In this document: positions 45,101 through 52,011 of the stretch, piece by piece
Numbering within the stretch: the stretch's first letter is position 1
Layout: every line of letters begins with the position of its first letter
Assembly: GCA_046303115.1 (NCBI GenBank)
Contig: JBKCGZ010000143.1
Location: 19,542-83,541, forward strand
Origin: CAINEC01 sp046303115
GTDB taxonomy: Bacteria > Bacteroidota > Bacteroidia > AKYH767-A > OLB10
Reading direction: 5' to 3'
DNA length: 64,000 bases
The notes under the pieces: generated by a model
Seen by the model: the letters and a program-made list of their open reading frames with translations, nothing else
Databases searched by the model: none
Told to the model about the DNA's origin: nothing
Position numbers and translations under genes: made by a program

Positions 45101-46025
45101 AATAACCGGAATTCCTGGTCAAGGGACTTATCTATGGTCAACAGGAGAAACAACTCCTGCAATCAACCTAAACCAGACAGGAATTTACACCTTAACAATT
45201 ACTACCAATAATGGATGTATTAGCTCTTCAAGCTATAGTGTTAATGTACATCCTAATCCTAAAGTGAATTATTCTTATTTTCAAAAGATCAGTTGTGAGT
45301 CGATAGGAATTCAAATTGTCAACTCATCTACATTTGATCAGGGATCAGTATTCACATGGACTTTTGGTGATGGAAATGGAGGCAATGGTGCGACTCCTTC
45401 ACATGTATATGCAGACACAGGTAGCTACATGACTACCTGCGTTATTACAAGTCCGTGGGGATGCACAGGCATTGATTCATTAACTGTACAACTAAATACG
45501 CCTCCTTTACCAGAGGCAGGATTTATAAAGTCGAATGCAGTAGTAAGTATTTTCAACTCAGAAGTTCAGTTTTTAAACAAATCGAAAAACGCAACCAATT
45601 ACAAATGGAGTTTTGGCGATGACCAATCATCAACCGATGCTAATCCCACACATAAATACGATCGAGTTGGAACACATGTAGTAAAACTCATTGCATATAA
45701 CGATGCATCATGCTATGATGAATATGAAGAAACCATTGAAGTAGTTCAGTTTTTTGTTCCAAATAGTTTTACCCCGAATAATGACGGTAAAAATGATGTG
45801 TTCTTCGATGGCACACCAGCAATCAATGTCAATTCATATAATATGAAAGTGATAAACCGTTTAGGCGGCGTAATTTATGAATCGGATTCTTATTACCAAC
45901 CATGGGATGGCAATATGCCTGATGGGACTCCTGCTCCAGAAGGTGTTTTTGCTTATGTCATTCACATCCTTTCAGAGAACAATAAAGTGTACGATTTTAA
46001 AGGCACGTTTAGTTTAATTCGTTAA
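42126..46025 (+). CDS. Large T9SS-secreted repeat adhesin (SprB-like architecture)
   Basis: 1299 residues. A Sec signal peptide is followed by a choice-of-anchor L domain (about 25-275; VQFDFMVPNDSIKFKYVWGSEEYHD-like, here IQFDFMVP and WGSEEYHDYV). Eleven Ig/PKD-like repeats of about 70 residues follow (about 275-1040), each with a C-x-G/N-x-S block, a YxWS/NxG turn and GTYTVTVTDxxGC. Then come two canonical PKD domains (FGDGNGG and FGDDQSS) and a type B gliding-motility-associated C-terminal domain (about 1209-1299, NSFTPNNDGKNDVF...FKGTFSLIR). It is exported by T9SS, probably with a SprF/PorP partner, and displayed as an adhesin or motility filament. Its length is modest compared with SprB itself. 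Confidence 0.88.
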   Translation: MKKYCYLILFFGIPLLSQGQLTTSSANTVNFLIQNVLVGSPSVYVSNVSYVGAPTARGTFNCVGACNVGIGSGMLLTTGNVNKAIGPNNNTGAGQGNNTPGDPDLLGLAPGSNSPTDAAVIQFDFMVPNDSIKFKYVWGSEEYHDYVTSNCNDVFGFFVSGPRITGKKNIALIPGTTTPISINNVNNGQSFAGPSTGPCTNCQYFVDNFGSSTIQYDGMTTVLTAGTDVCPCEVYTLKLATQDFCDPNFDSGVFFEGGSFQPSGEIPILNALTGQAIAATDTVFICPGDSFAVTLPACRNPVWSNGDTTMTLWITQPGTYYGTISNTIGTSFCFAFSTIIQVVSSIPNATIAVNGNLNLCPNDSVILTASNGTAYLWSNGATTQSIVVNNAGTYSCTVSYNGSCDAFTNPVIITQSGTPAVINTSGPLTFCSGGSVTLNAAAAPSYQWSTGSNASSITVNSSGTYTLTVSDNGCIANSSVNVFVNPNPTPLITGPINSCPGFNVQLSTGAYSNYLWSTGVNTSTLNTTTSGTFTVTVTDANGCTGQNSHVVNFYSAPTPSISGGLQICAGNNSTLSSNGIYSQYLWNNGSSSSSISVNTSGPYTLTVTDNNNCTASTTVNFTVNPLPIASISGATVICNGTNTTFTASPAGLNYLWNNGATSNSINVSNAGNYSVTVTDNNGCSNQANTQLTVTNNPTPIITGLTTACQGQSVLLDAGSYAGYSWSNGTTSQTISVTSSGTYTVTVTINGGCTGSASQQITINPLPTPTISGTLAICAGLSTQLSSSLAYSNYQWSTGANSNSITAATPGNYGLTVTDNNGCSGSTSVQLNNYPLPTPTLPASVSICAGDSTSLSPGNYSNYSWNNGLSSSSIYINTAGLYIVEVTDANGCKNSDTTTLTVNNLPNPVITGPSSTCINIPAALNAGSGYSQYLWSTGEPTSTIQTNVGGNYIVTVTDIRGCKNTANFNLTVYPLADLAITGDKDICEGESTIITGIPGQGTYLWSTGETTPAINLNQTGIYTLTITTNNGCISSSSYSVNVHPNPKVNYSYFQKISCESIGIQIVNSSTFDQGSVFTWTFGDGNGGNGATPSHVYADTGSYMTTCVITSPWGCTGIDSLTVQLNTPPLPEAGFIKSNAVVSIFNSEVQFLNKSKNATNYKWSFGDDQSSTDANPTHKYDRVGTHVVKLIAYNDASCYDEYEETIEVVQFFVPNSFTPNNDGKNDVFFDGTPAINVNSYNMKVINRLGGVIYESDSYYQPWDGNMPDGTPAPEGVFAYVIHILSENNKVYDFKGTFSLIR
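42950..45240 (+). repeat. Eleven imperfect coding repeats (about 210 bases each)
   Basis: The repeats are clear at protein level (YLWSTG / GTYTVTVTD / GC) but diverged in DNA, with no long identical stretch. They are therefore old duplications, not a recent expansion. Confidence 0.7.
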
Positions 46026-46121
46026 TTGACTTGATTAAGTCCAATTTTGCCTTTTTCGGTAGAAGTAATTGTTTATATTTTCTGAATTTTGTTTCTTTAG
46101 AATCAGATAAAAATATTAACC

Positions 46122-47363
46122 ATGAAAAGAAAATTACTTATAGTTGTTTTTTGCATTGTAAGTTTTGCTAGTTATTCGCAAACAATCAAAGTATTATTTG
46201 ATGCAAAAAAGGCCGAGATGGCTGCTAATACAGATTGGGTTGTAGATGCCGATTTATATAATATTGGTACGGGAACAGGAGGTATAATGACCGTGGGTGC
46301 TGGTAATGAAGCCAATCCTCAGCGTTACCCTACTCCAGCACAAAGTGGGATTACTTCTACAACTGCAGAAACATATTGGAAAGGGGCATTATCTTCTTGG
46401 GGTGTTGCCTGTGCAAAGTTGGGTTATACGGTAGAAACACTTCCTAATAGCGGAACGATTTCATACGGCAATACTGCCAACGCTCAAGATTTAGTAAACT
46501 ACAAAGTTTATGTTGTTTGTGAGCCAAACATTAAGTACACAACGGCAGAAAAAACAGCACTCATGCAATTCGTTCAAAATGGAGGCGGTTTATTCATAAT
46601 AGCAAATCATAATAATTCAGACAGAAATAATGATGGATGGGACGCATTAAAAATCTGGAACGATTTCTTTAGCACGAACGGAATAAAAGTAAATCCTTTC
46701 GGATTCACCTTCGACCTTTCTAATTTTTCTCAAACAACAACAAATTTTGCAAATCTTCCTACCAACACAATACTTCACGGTTCTGCTGGAAATCCATATC
46801 GAATGAAATTTTCAAGTGGAACCTCTATGACCCTAAATAAAACAGCAAATTCAAACGTGTTAGGATTAGTTTATAAAACAGGTTCTTCTACAACTGGCTT
46901 AACAGGATGTATGTTTGCAAGTTCTAAATACGGAAATGGTAAAGTTGTAAGTATTGGTGATAGTTCACCTCCAGATGATGGAACAGGCGATACTGGCGAT
47001 GCCTTATATACGGGATGGAGTGTTGATGCCGGAGGCGATCATGCACGAATTATTATGAATGCTACAATCTGGTTGACAAATACAGCAGCTCGTTTTGGCG
47101 ATGAGGAGACTAGTAATTTCGTAAACGTCTGGCCTAATCCATTCAATGAAGAATTGAATGTAAGTTTTTTAAATGACAATATTGAGACTGCAGTTATTTC
47201 ATTGTATGACTTAAGTGGAAGAATGATTTCAACTCAAGAATACCAAACAATGGATGGAGTTAATCAAATTACTGTTGCTGGTAATGAATTATCAAAAGGA
47301 TCTTATATCGTTACTATTTCAAAAGGTGGTAATATGATTAGCAAGAAAGTGATGAAATTTTAA
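46122..47363 (+). CDS. T9SS-secreted protein with GATase-like domain
   Basis: 413 residues. A signal peptide (FASYSQ) precedes a domain of about 290 residues with the Rossmann-like pattern of ThuA/class I GATase-like proteins (YKVYVVCEPN, FVQNGGGLFIIANHN, VSIGDSSPPDD). A type A T9SS sorting domain ends it (about 335-413: VWPNPFNEELNVSF...LSKGSYIVTISKGGNMISKKVMKF, here VWPNPFNEEL). The family role is unclear; it resembles secreted DUF4350-like proteins. It is independent of the adhesin, with its own terminator. Confidence 0.75.
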   Translation: MKRKLLIVVFCIVSFASYSQTIKVLFDAKKAEMAANTDWVVDADLYNIGTGTGGIMTVGAGNEANPQRYPTPAQSGITSTTAETYWKGALSSWGVACAKLGYTVETLPNSGTISYGNTANAQDLVNYKVYVVCEPNIKYTTAEKTALMQFVQNGGGLFIIANHNNSDRNNDGWDALKIWNDFFSTNGIKVNPFGFTFDLSNFSQTTTNFANLPTNTILHGSAGNPYRMKFSSGTSMTLNKTANSNVLGLVYKTGSSTTGLTGCMFASSKYGNGKVVSIGDSSPPDDGTGDTGDALYTGWSVDAGGDHARIIMNATIWLTNTAARFGDEETSNFVNVWPNPFNEELNVSFLNDNIETAVISLYDLSGRMISTQEYQTMDGVNQITVAGNELSKGSYIVTISKGGNMISKKVMKF

Positions 47364-47371
47364 TTTCATAA

Positions 47372-47397
47372 AAAAAGGGACTTCGGACCCTTTTTTA
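47372..47397 (+). terminator. Terminator of the 46122 gene
   Basis: AAAAAAGGG (47372-47380), loop ACTTCGGA, CCCTTTTTT (47389-47397). Confidence 0.8.
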
Positions 47398-47413
47398 TTT
47401 TGAACATATATCG

Positions 47414-47429
47414 TAATATTGCAATATTA
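47414..47429. promoter_or_regulatory. Likely ArsR operator
   Basis: TAATATTGCAATATTA is a 16-bp perfect palindrome, 7 bases before the arsR ATG. It has the form of ArsR/SmtB-family operators and would allow arsenite-relieved self-repression of the operon. Confidence 0.7.
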
Positions 47430-47436
47430 AAATACA

Positions 47437-47769
47437 ATGGGAATAACTAAATCGGAACATTATACTACTAAACAAAATCAGCTTGCAGTTTTGTTAAAAG
47501 CAATTGCTCATCCTGCTCGCATTGCAATTATTGAATATTTATTAAAAAAAGAAGAATGTATCTGTAATGATTTAGTTAATCATCTTCCGCTCTCCCAGCC
47601 TACCGTTTCACAGCATTTAAAAGAATTAAAAAACGCTGGAATCATTAAAGGAAGTATTGAAGGAACTTCTGTTTGTTATTGTCTTGATGAAAAGTCGATG
47701 GCGATAATAGAAAACTATTTTTCAATTATGAATAATAAACTCAAACAAACAAAATCGAACTGTTGCTAA
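47437..47769 (+). CDS. arsR: ArsR family arsenic-responsive repressor
   Basis: 110 residues. The winged helix spans about 16-85, with recognition helix SQPTVSQHLKELKNAGII. The As(III) motif in the DNA-binding region is Cys41-Ile-Cys43 (EECICND, close to the classic ELCVCDL). Extra Cys80 and Cys82 and a terminal Cys109-Cys110 pair may also bind metalloid. It is probably the repressor of this operon through the palindrome at 47414-47429. Confidence 0.92.
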   Translation: MGITKSEHYTTKQNQLAVLLKAIAHPARIAIIEYLLKKEECICNDLVNHLPLSQPTVSQHLKELKNAGIIKGSIEGTSVCYCLDEKSMAIIENYFSIMNNKLKQTKSNCC

Positions 47770-47778
47770 AACATTTTT

Positions 47779-48243
47779 ATGAAAATATCTGAATTTCTTT
47801 ATGCCCTATCTGGATTAGAATCGTTGGTTATTACCAATGAAAACGGCCAGCCTATCCCCGCTCATTTTCATGTTACGGAAGTTGGACAAACAACAAAGAA
47901 CTATATTGATTGCGGAGGAACGGTGAGAGAAGATAAATGTATATCCATGCAATTATGGGTTGCTGAAGATGTTGACCATCGCTTATCGCCGCAAAAGTTA
48001 GCCACCATCATTTTACAATCAGCTAATCTGTGGAATCAAGAGGATTTACCAATAGAAATGGAGTATCAAGAAAATACTATTGGAAGATACGATGTAGCAT
48101 TTAGCAACGGAACTTTTCAATTAATATCAAAGCAAACAGCCTGTTTAGCTCCAGACCAATGTGGCATACCTCAAGAAAAAACAAAAGTAAAATTATCAGA
48201 ACTGAATACAACAACTTGTAAACCTGGCAGTGGTTGCTGCTAA
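47779..48243 (+). CDS. DUF6428 family protein of the arsenic operon
   Basis: 154 residues, recognisable as the DUF6428 family found with arsR in Bacteroidota (LESLVITNENGQPIPAHFHVTEVGQTTKNYIDCGGT and MQLWVAEDVDHRLSP). No enzymatic motif is known. It ends CKPGSGCC, a Cys-rich tail that echoes the CC end of ArsR and suggests arsenite binding. It lies 9 bases after arsR. Confidence 0.85.
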   Translation: MKISEFLYALSGLESLVITNENGQPIPAHFHVTEVGQTTKNYIDCGGTVREDKCISMQLWVAEDVDHRLSPQKLATIILQSANLWNQEDLPIEMEYQENTIGRYDVAFSNGTFQLISKQTACLAPDQCGIPQEKTKVKLSELNTTTCKPGSGCC

Positions 48244-48249
48244 ACAAAT

Positions 48250-48372
48250 ATGGAATTAGTAAGAAAATACAAAAAACCAATTGTAATTATTGCTGGCCTT
48301 ATTGCTTTGAATATTGCGTATGGCTTCGACCCTCGATTTACTCTCATTAACCTTCTATGGCTATTGGTATGA
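48250..48372 (+). CDS. 40-residue membrane protein in the arsenic operon
   Basis: ATG 48250 to TGA 48372. The translation starts MELVRKYKKPIVIIAGLIAL and continues NIAYGFDPRFTLINLLWLLV. It has a basic N-terminus (RKYKK), one clear transmembrane helix (about 10-24) and a second hydrophobic C-terminal stretch (31-40). It begins 6 bases after the DUF6428 stop, and its TGA overlaps the ATG of the arsenate reductase (ATGA), the usual sign of translational coupling. It is too short for standard gene callers. The function is unknown. Confidence 0.65.
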   Translation: MELVRKYKKPIVIIAGLIALNIAYGFDPRFTLINLLWLLV

Positions 48373-48788
48373 AAAAGAATATTCTTGTTTTATGCACGGG
48401 CAATAGCTGTCGTAGTCAGATGGCGCATGGATACCTACAACATTTTTATGGTAATAAAATGAATGTGTACAGTGCGGGAATAGAAACCCATGGAGTTAAT
48501 CCGAGAGCCATTGCAATTATGAAAGAAGATGATATTGATATTTCGAATCACACTTCTAACAACGTTAATGAGTATTTAGAAATCCCGTTTGATTTCATCC
48601 TTACAGTATGCGATCACGCAGCAGAAAATTGTCCGTATATACCAGGCAATGCTATTCGAATTCATCATTCCTTTTCAGATCCATCAAAACTACACGGAAC
48701 AGAAGATGAAATACATCAAGCCTTTGAGAAAACTCGAAATGAGATTAAAGAATACTGTGCTAATTTGAAAGATAAAATCAACGCGTAA
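48369..48788 (+). CDS. arsC: Arsenate reductase, low-MW phosphatase type
   Basis: 139 residues from ATG 48369; ATG 48357 is possible, but 48369 overlaps the preceding stop (ATGA) and gives the canonical MKKNILVLCTGNSCRS. The P-loop is C9-x5-R15 (CTGNSCR). The redox relay Cys81 and Cys88 (VCDHAAENCP) match the Cys10/82/89 triad of thioredoxin-coupled ArsC. It reduces As(V) to As(III). No ACR3 or ArsB pump follows. Confidence 0.9.
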   Translation: MKKNILVLCTGNSCRSQMAHGYLQHFYGNKMNVYSAGIETHGVNPRAIAIMKEDDIDISNHTSNNVNEYLEIPFDFILTVCDHAAENCPYIPGNAIRIHHSFSDPSKLHGTEDEIHQAFEKTRNEIKEYCANLKDKINA

Positions 48789-49778
48789 TTAAAATACTAT
48801 ACCGCAGATAACAATCTTACGCATTTTTAATTCTTGTCCTGGAGTTAAAGCAGTACCAGGAATAATATTATTCATCTGATAAAGTTTTTTCTGACGAACA
48901 CCGTATGCTTGTGCAATATCATACATTGTTTCACCTTCACGAATGGTATAAGTTTCTACCTCTGCTCTACCCTTTTTAGGTTTTACGAAAACGATATCGC
49001 CAATATGTAGAATGTCATTTTTCTCAGCTTCATTATACTCTAAAATTTGCCATAATTCTAGATTATATTGCTTAGCTATTTTTAAATAGGAGTCTGATTT
49101 TTCAACGTAAACGAAAGGAATATTATTAATCGTTGCTAAACCATTTAATACTTTCACACGTGGAGTAATTTTTACTTTAATCGGTTTGTTATCTTCATTC
49201 ACCACCTCTTTTTTCTTCTCCTTGTGCTTCTCTTCTTTGTTATCGGCAATTGGCAAAGGCGTACCTCCCTGATCTAAAACCTGCAGATTATAACGCTCGA
49301 TTATTTCAATTAATTTATCTGCATAAGCAGGATTTGTTGCGTAACCGGCTTGCTTCAATCCTTTAGCCCAACCTTTATAATCATCGATTTGTAAATCAAA
49401 TAGGAACTTATAGCGATCGCGGGTTCGCAAAAAATTACTGTGATCATCATACGATTCTTCTACTGAAGTATACTTACGAAAACATTCATTGGGTGCATCA
49501 TCATCCATGTAGTAGGTATCACCACCCCAATCTTTATGACACTTAACACCAAAATGATTTTTTGCCACTTTCGCGAGGGAACTATTTCCATAATCAGACT
49601 CAAACATTCCTTGGGCCATGGTTATAGAAGCAGGCACTCCTGTCTTTTTCATATCAGCAATTGCTGCTTCTTTAAACTGTGCGATGTACTGTTCAGCTGT
49701 TAAACGAGGTTCATCTTGAGCAAATGAATAAGAACTAACTAAAGTTATAAGACTTAATAGAAGGGCAAACTTTTTCAT
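48789..49778 (-). CDS. Glucosaminidase with two LysM domains
   Basis: 329 residues. A signal peptide (LVSSYSFAQ) is followed by an FlgJ-like glucosaminidase domain (about 28-165): PASITMAQGMFESDYGNSSLAKVAKNHFGVKC, with the catalytic Glu in FESDYG. A charged linker follows, then two LysM domains (about 222-265 and 277-320). It cleaves peptidoglycan glycan strands during growth or cell separation. The second LysM ends near the C-terminus, as expected. Confidence 0.92.
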   Translation of the reverse strand: MKKFALLLSLITLVSSYSFAQDEPRLTAEQYIAQFKEAAIADMKKTGVPASITMAQGMFESDYGNSSLAKVAKNHFGVKCHKDWGGDTYYMDDDAPNECFRKYTSVEESYDDHSNFLRTRDRYKFLFDLQIDDYKGWAKGLKQAGYATNPAYADKLIEIIERYNLQVLDQGGTPLPIADNKEEKHKEKKKEVVNEDNKPIKVKITPRVKVLNGLATINNIPFVYVEKSDSYLKIAKQYNLELWQILEYNEAEKNDILHIGDIVFVKPKKGRAEVETYTIREGETMYDIAQAYGVRQKKLYQMNNIIPGTALTPGQELKMRKIVICGIVF

Positions 49779-49782
49779 AACT

Positions 49783-49790
49783 CAAAGTTA
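49783..49790 (-). promoter_or_regulatory. -7 box of the glucosaminidase, 5 nt from ATG
   Basis: TAACTTTG on the minus strand with its G 5 bases before the A of ATG 49778; predicted leaderless. Confidence 0.5.
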
Positions 49791-49845
49791 CAACAGATTG
49801 AAAATAGATTAACAGTTGTAAAACGTGTTAATCAACATGGTATTG

Positions 49846-50778
49846 TTAATCGATATGCAGGTATTGCAAACCACCTGTATGAATCGCCAATAGGTTATCA
49901 TTACTTGAAAAAAATCCATTCGTAACCATATCATAGATAGCCCAAAACATTTTTCCAGTGTAAATAGGCTCAATTTCAAAATCGTTAAGCTGATTAAAAT
50001 CGCTGACAAATCGAATTAGATTTTCAGGAACTTTAGCATAACCCCCATGATGATAGCCATCGTGAATTTTGTAATTGGAAAATATTTTATTTGTAGATGA
50101 ATTCGCTAAAAACTGTTCAAGATTATTTTGAAGATAATCGACAGCTTTTAGCACAGCAATTCCGTGGATTGCTTGACTTGAATTTGCACCTCTAACAATT
50201 CCAGCCATAGTAGCACCAGTTGCGATGGGTAAAACAACATGGTTATAATCAGCAGGAATTAAATCTGCGATTTTCTCACAACCTTTTACAGCCAACTGAT
50301 TGGAGCCTCCTTCGGGAAGGATTAATCGATTTTCAAATTGATTAAAAAACTCATGATTAAAATTCTCGCATAAGTCGCGATATAGTTGCGAATGCACGAA
50401 ATTAATTTCAACCCCTAATTTACGTAAACGCGCTAGCGTTATGCTTCTTTCAACCATACTTTCATCACCACGAACCATGGCAATAAAACGCTTTTCAGGA
50501 AACTGACTTTTTAATGAAGCGAATGCAGCCAGGTGATTTGAAAAGGAACCTCCGAAGGTGATTATGGTTTGATGGTTTTCTTTTTTTACTTCGTCGATAT
50601 TGAACAACAACTTAAAAAACTTATTCCCACCTAAATTTAAATCGATTGCATCCAAACGCAAGACAAAAACATTGCTGATATCTGAATCAGGGAATGTTAC
50701 TTTTTGAATGGGGATAAATTGATGTTGGAGCATGGAGGGTAAAAATAAGGGATTAGATTGAATTTTAATTTTAATCAT
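49846..50778 (-). CDS. PLP-dependent ACC deaminase/D-cysteine desulfhydrase-like enzyme
   Basis: 310 residues from ATG 50778; ATG 50733 (MLQHQFIPIQKV) is at least as plausible and would give 295. It has a fold-type II PLP layout: the Lys Schiff base is in LGGNKFFKLLF, the phosphate/substrate loop is TFGGSFSNHLAAFAS, and the Gly-rich cofactor loop is PIATGATMAGIVRG. It is shorter than typical DcyD/ACC deaminase (about 330) but complete. The substrate cannot be decided from the sequence. Confidence 0.82.
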   Translation of the reverse strand: MIKIKIQSNPLFLPSMLQHQFIPIQKVTFPDSDISNVFVLRLDAIDLNLGGNKFFKLLFNIDEVKKENHQTIITFGGSFSNHLAAFASLKSQFPEKRFIAMVRGDESMVERSITLARLRKLGVEINFVHSQLYRDLCENFNHEFFNQFENRLILPEGGSNQLAVKGCEKIADLIPADYNHVVLPIATGATMAGIVRGANSSQAIHGIAVLKAVDYLQNNLEQFLANSSTNKIFSNYKIHDGYHHGGYAKVPENLIRFVSDFNQLNDFEIEPIYTGKMFWAIYDMVTNGFFSSNDNLLAIHTGGLQYLHID

Positions 50779-50797
50779 CGTATCTTTTCGTCCCGCA

Positions 50798-50823
50798 AAG
50801 CATCGGGTTTAAACCCGATGCTT
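50798..50823. repeat. 26-bp perfect palindrome between divergent genes
   Basis: Each half is AAGCATCGGGTTT (and its complement), with the centre at 50810/50811. It lies 20 bases upstream of one ATG and 40 bases upstream of the other, where no terminator is needed. Confidence 0.7.
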
Positions 50824-50863
50824 AATTGAAATTATTCCCCAAAAAATCCACTACCTTCACATC

Positions 50864-51661
50864 ATGAATCCAAATAATTACATCGAATTCAACAAAGCAT
50901 CGTGGAATCAAAAAACACAATTGCATTTTGATTCTGAATTTTATAATAACGCTGCATTTATTGATGGAAAGAATACACTGAATGAAATTGAACTAACCCT
51001 ACTCGGTGATGTGCGCGGAAAGAAAATCTTACATCTGCAATGTCATTTCGGACAAGATACGCTTTCGCTACAACGGATGGGCGCAAACGTTACTGGGGTC
51101 GATTTTTCAGAGGCGGCAATTGAAAAGGCAAAACTTTTAAATGATCAACTCGGACTTAATGCAAATTTTATCTGTTGTGATTTATACAGCTTGCCCGATT
51201 ATTTGCAAAACGAAAAGTTCGATATTGTTTTTACTAGCTACGGAACAATTGGCTGGTTACCCGATATTGATAAATGGGCAAGTATTGTAGCTCAGTATTT
51301 AAGGCCAGATGGCAAATTTATTTTTGCGGAGTTTCATCCTGTTATCTGGATGTATGATAACGACTTTACTAAAATTACTTACTCCTATTTTAAGCAAGAT
51401 GCAATCATAGAAACAGAATCAGGTTCCTATGCATCTCGTGACAGCGGCGAACCATTTACTACTATTACGTGGAATCATTCGATTGGTGAAGTGGTGAGTG
51501 CTTTAACTAAACAAGGACTAAAAATTACTCACATGCAGGAATATGATTATTCGCCTTATAACTGTCTCACCTATTTGACCGAGTCGGAACCAGGAAAATT
51601 CAGAATTAAGGACTTAGACAAGATGGTTCCGATGGTGTATTCGTTGGTGTCTAGTCTATAA
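50864..51661 (+). CDS. Class I SAM-dependent methyltransferase
   Basis: 265 residues. Motif I, ILHLQCHFGQDTLSL (hhxhxCGxGxxS-like with Gln-Cys-His), and GVDFSEAAIEKAK give the SAM site; motif IV is FDIVFTSYGTIGWLPD. Related to Methyltransf_11/25. The acceptor is unknown. It is divergent from the PLP enzyme across the 26-bp palindrome. A near-consensus TACCTTCA lies 5 bases before the ATG. Confidence 0.85.
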   Translation: MNPNNYIEFNKASWNQKTQLHFDSEFYNNAAFIDGKNTLNEIELTLLGDVRGKKILHLQCHFGQDTLSLQRMGANVTGVDFSEAAIEKAKLLNDQLGLNANFICCDLYSLPDYLQNEKFDIVFTSYGTIGWLPDIDKWASIVAQYLRPDGKFIFAEFHPVIWMYDNDFTKITYSYFKQDAIIETESGSYASRDSGEPFTTITWNHSIGEVVSALTKQGLKITHMQEYDYSPYNCLTYLTESEPGKFRIKDLDKMVPMVYSLVSSL

Positions 51662-51701
51662 TCCTACATAAACATTGCTTTAAAATCTGAGGCTGATTCA
51701 G

Positions 51702-51709
51702 TACCTTTG
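51702..51709 (+). promoter_or_regulatory. -7 box of DUF5522, 5 nt from ATG
   Basis: TACCTTTG with its G 5 bases before the A of ATG 51714; predicted leaderless. Confidence 0.5.
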
Positions 51710-51713
51710 CCCC

Positions 51714-51899
51714 ATGGGATTTGCTGATAAATTTGATAAGGAGGATTATTACCTTTCGCCGGAAGGTTTTATTGTTTTTACAGAGAAATACCATTTGAAA
51801 AGAGGTCATTGTTGTCAGAGTGGTTGCAAGCATTGTCCTTGGGATTACAAGAATAAAATGCAGAAGAAAAAGAACCCCGACGCAGACGCAACGAGGTAA
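51714..51899 (+). CDS. DUF5522 family small Cys-rich protein
   Basis: 61 residues. Core: YYLSPEGFIVFTEKYHLKRGHCCQSGCKHCPWDYKN. The HCC-x3-C-x2-C cluster is a candidate metal or Fe-S site. Small proteins of this type are widespread as DUF5522, with no established function. It has a good -7 box right before its ATG. The basic tail (KKKNPDADATR) is variable. Confidence 0.82.
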   Translation: MGFADKFDKEDYYLSPEGFIVFTEKYHLKRGHCCQSGCKHCPWDYKNKMQKKKNPDADATR

Positions 51900-51949
51900 A
51901 TAAATGAACGAGATTTTAAACTTAAATTAAATACATGCGTTAGGGATTG

Positions 51950-51973
51950 TCATGAAGTAGTAACACTTCATGA
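51950..51973. promoter_or_regulatory. Palindrome upstream of hutU
   Basis: TCATGAAGT (51950-51958), spacer AGTAAC, ACTTCATGA (51965-51973): perfect 9-bp arms, 38 bases before the preferred hutU start. This is a candidate operator. Confidence 0.5.
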
Positions 51974-52011
51974 TTAATTATCAAGTCCCCAAGCAATATA
52001 AAAAAGAAACT

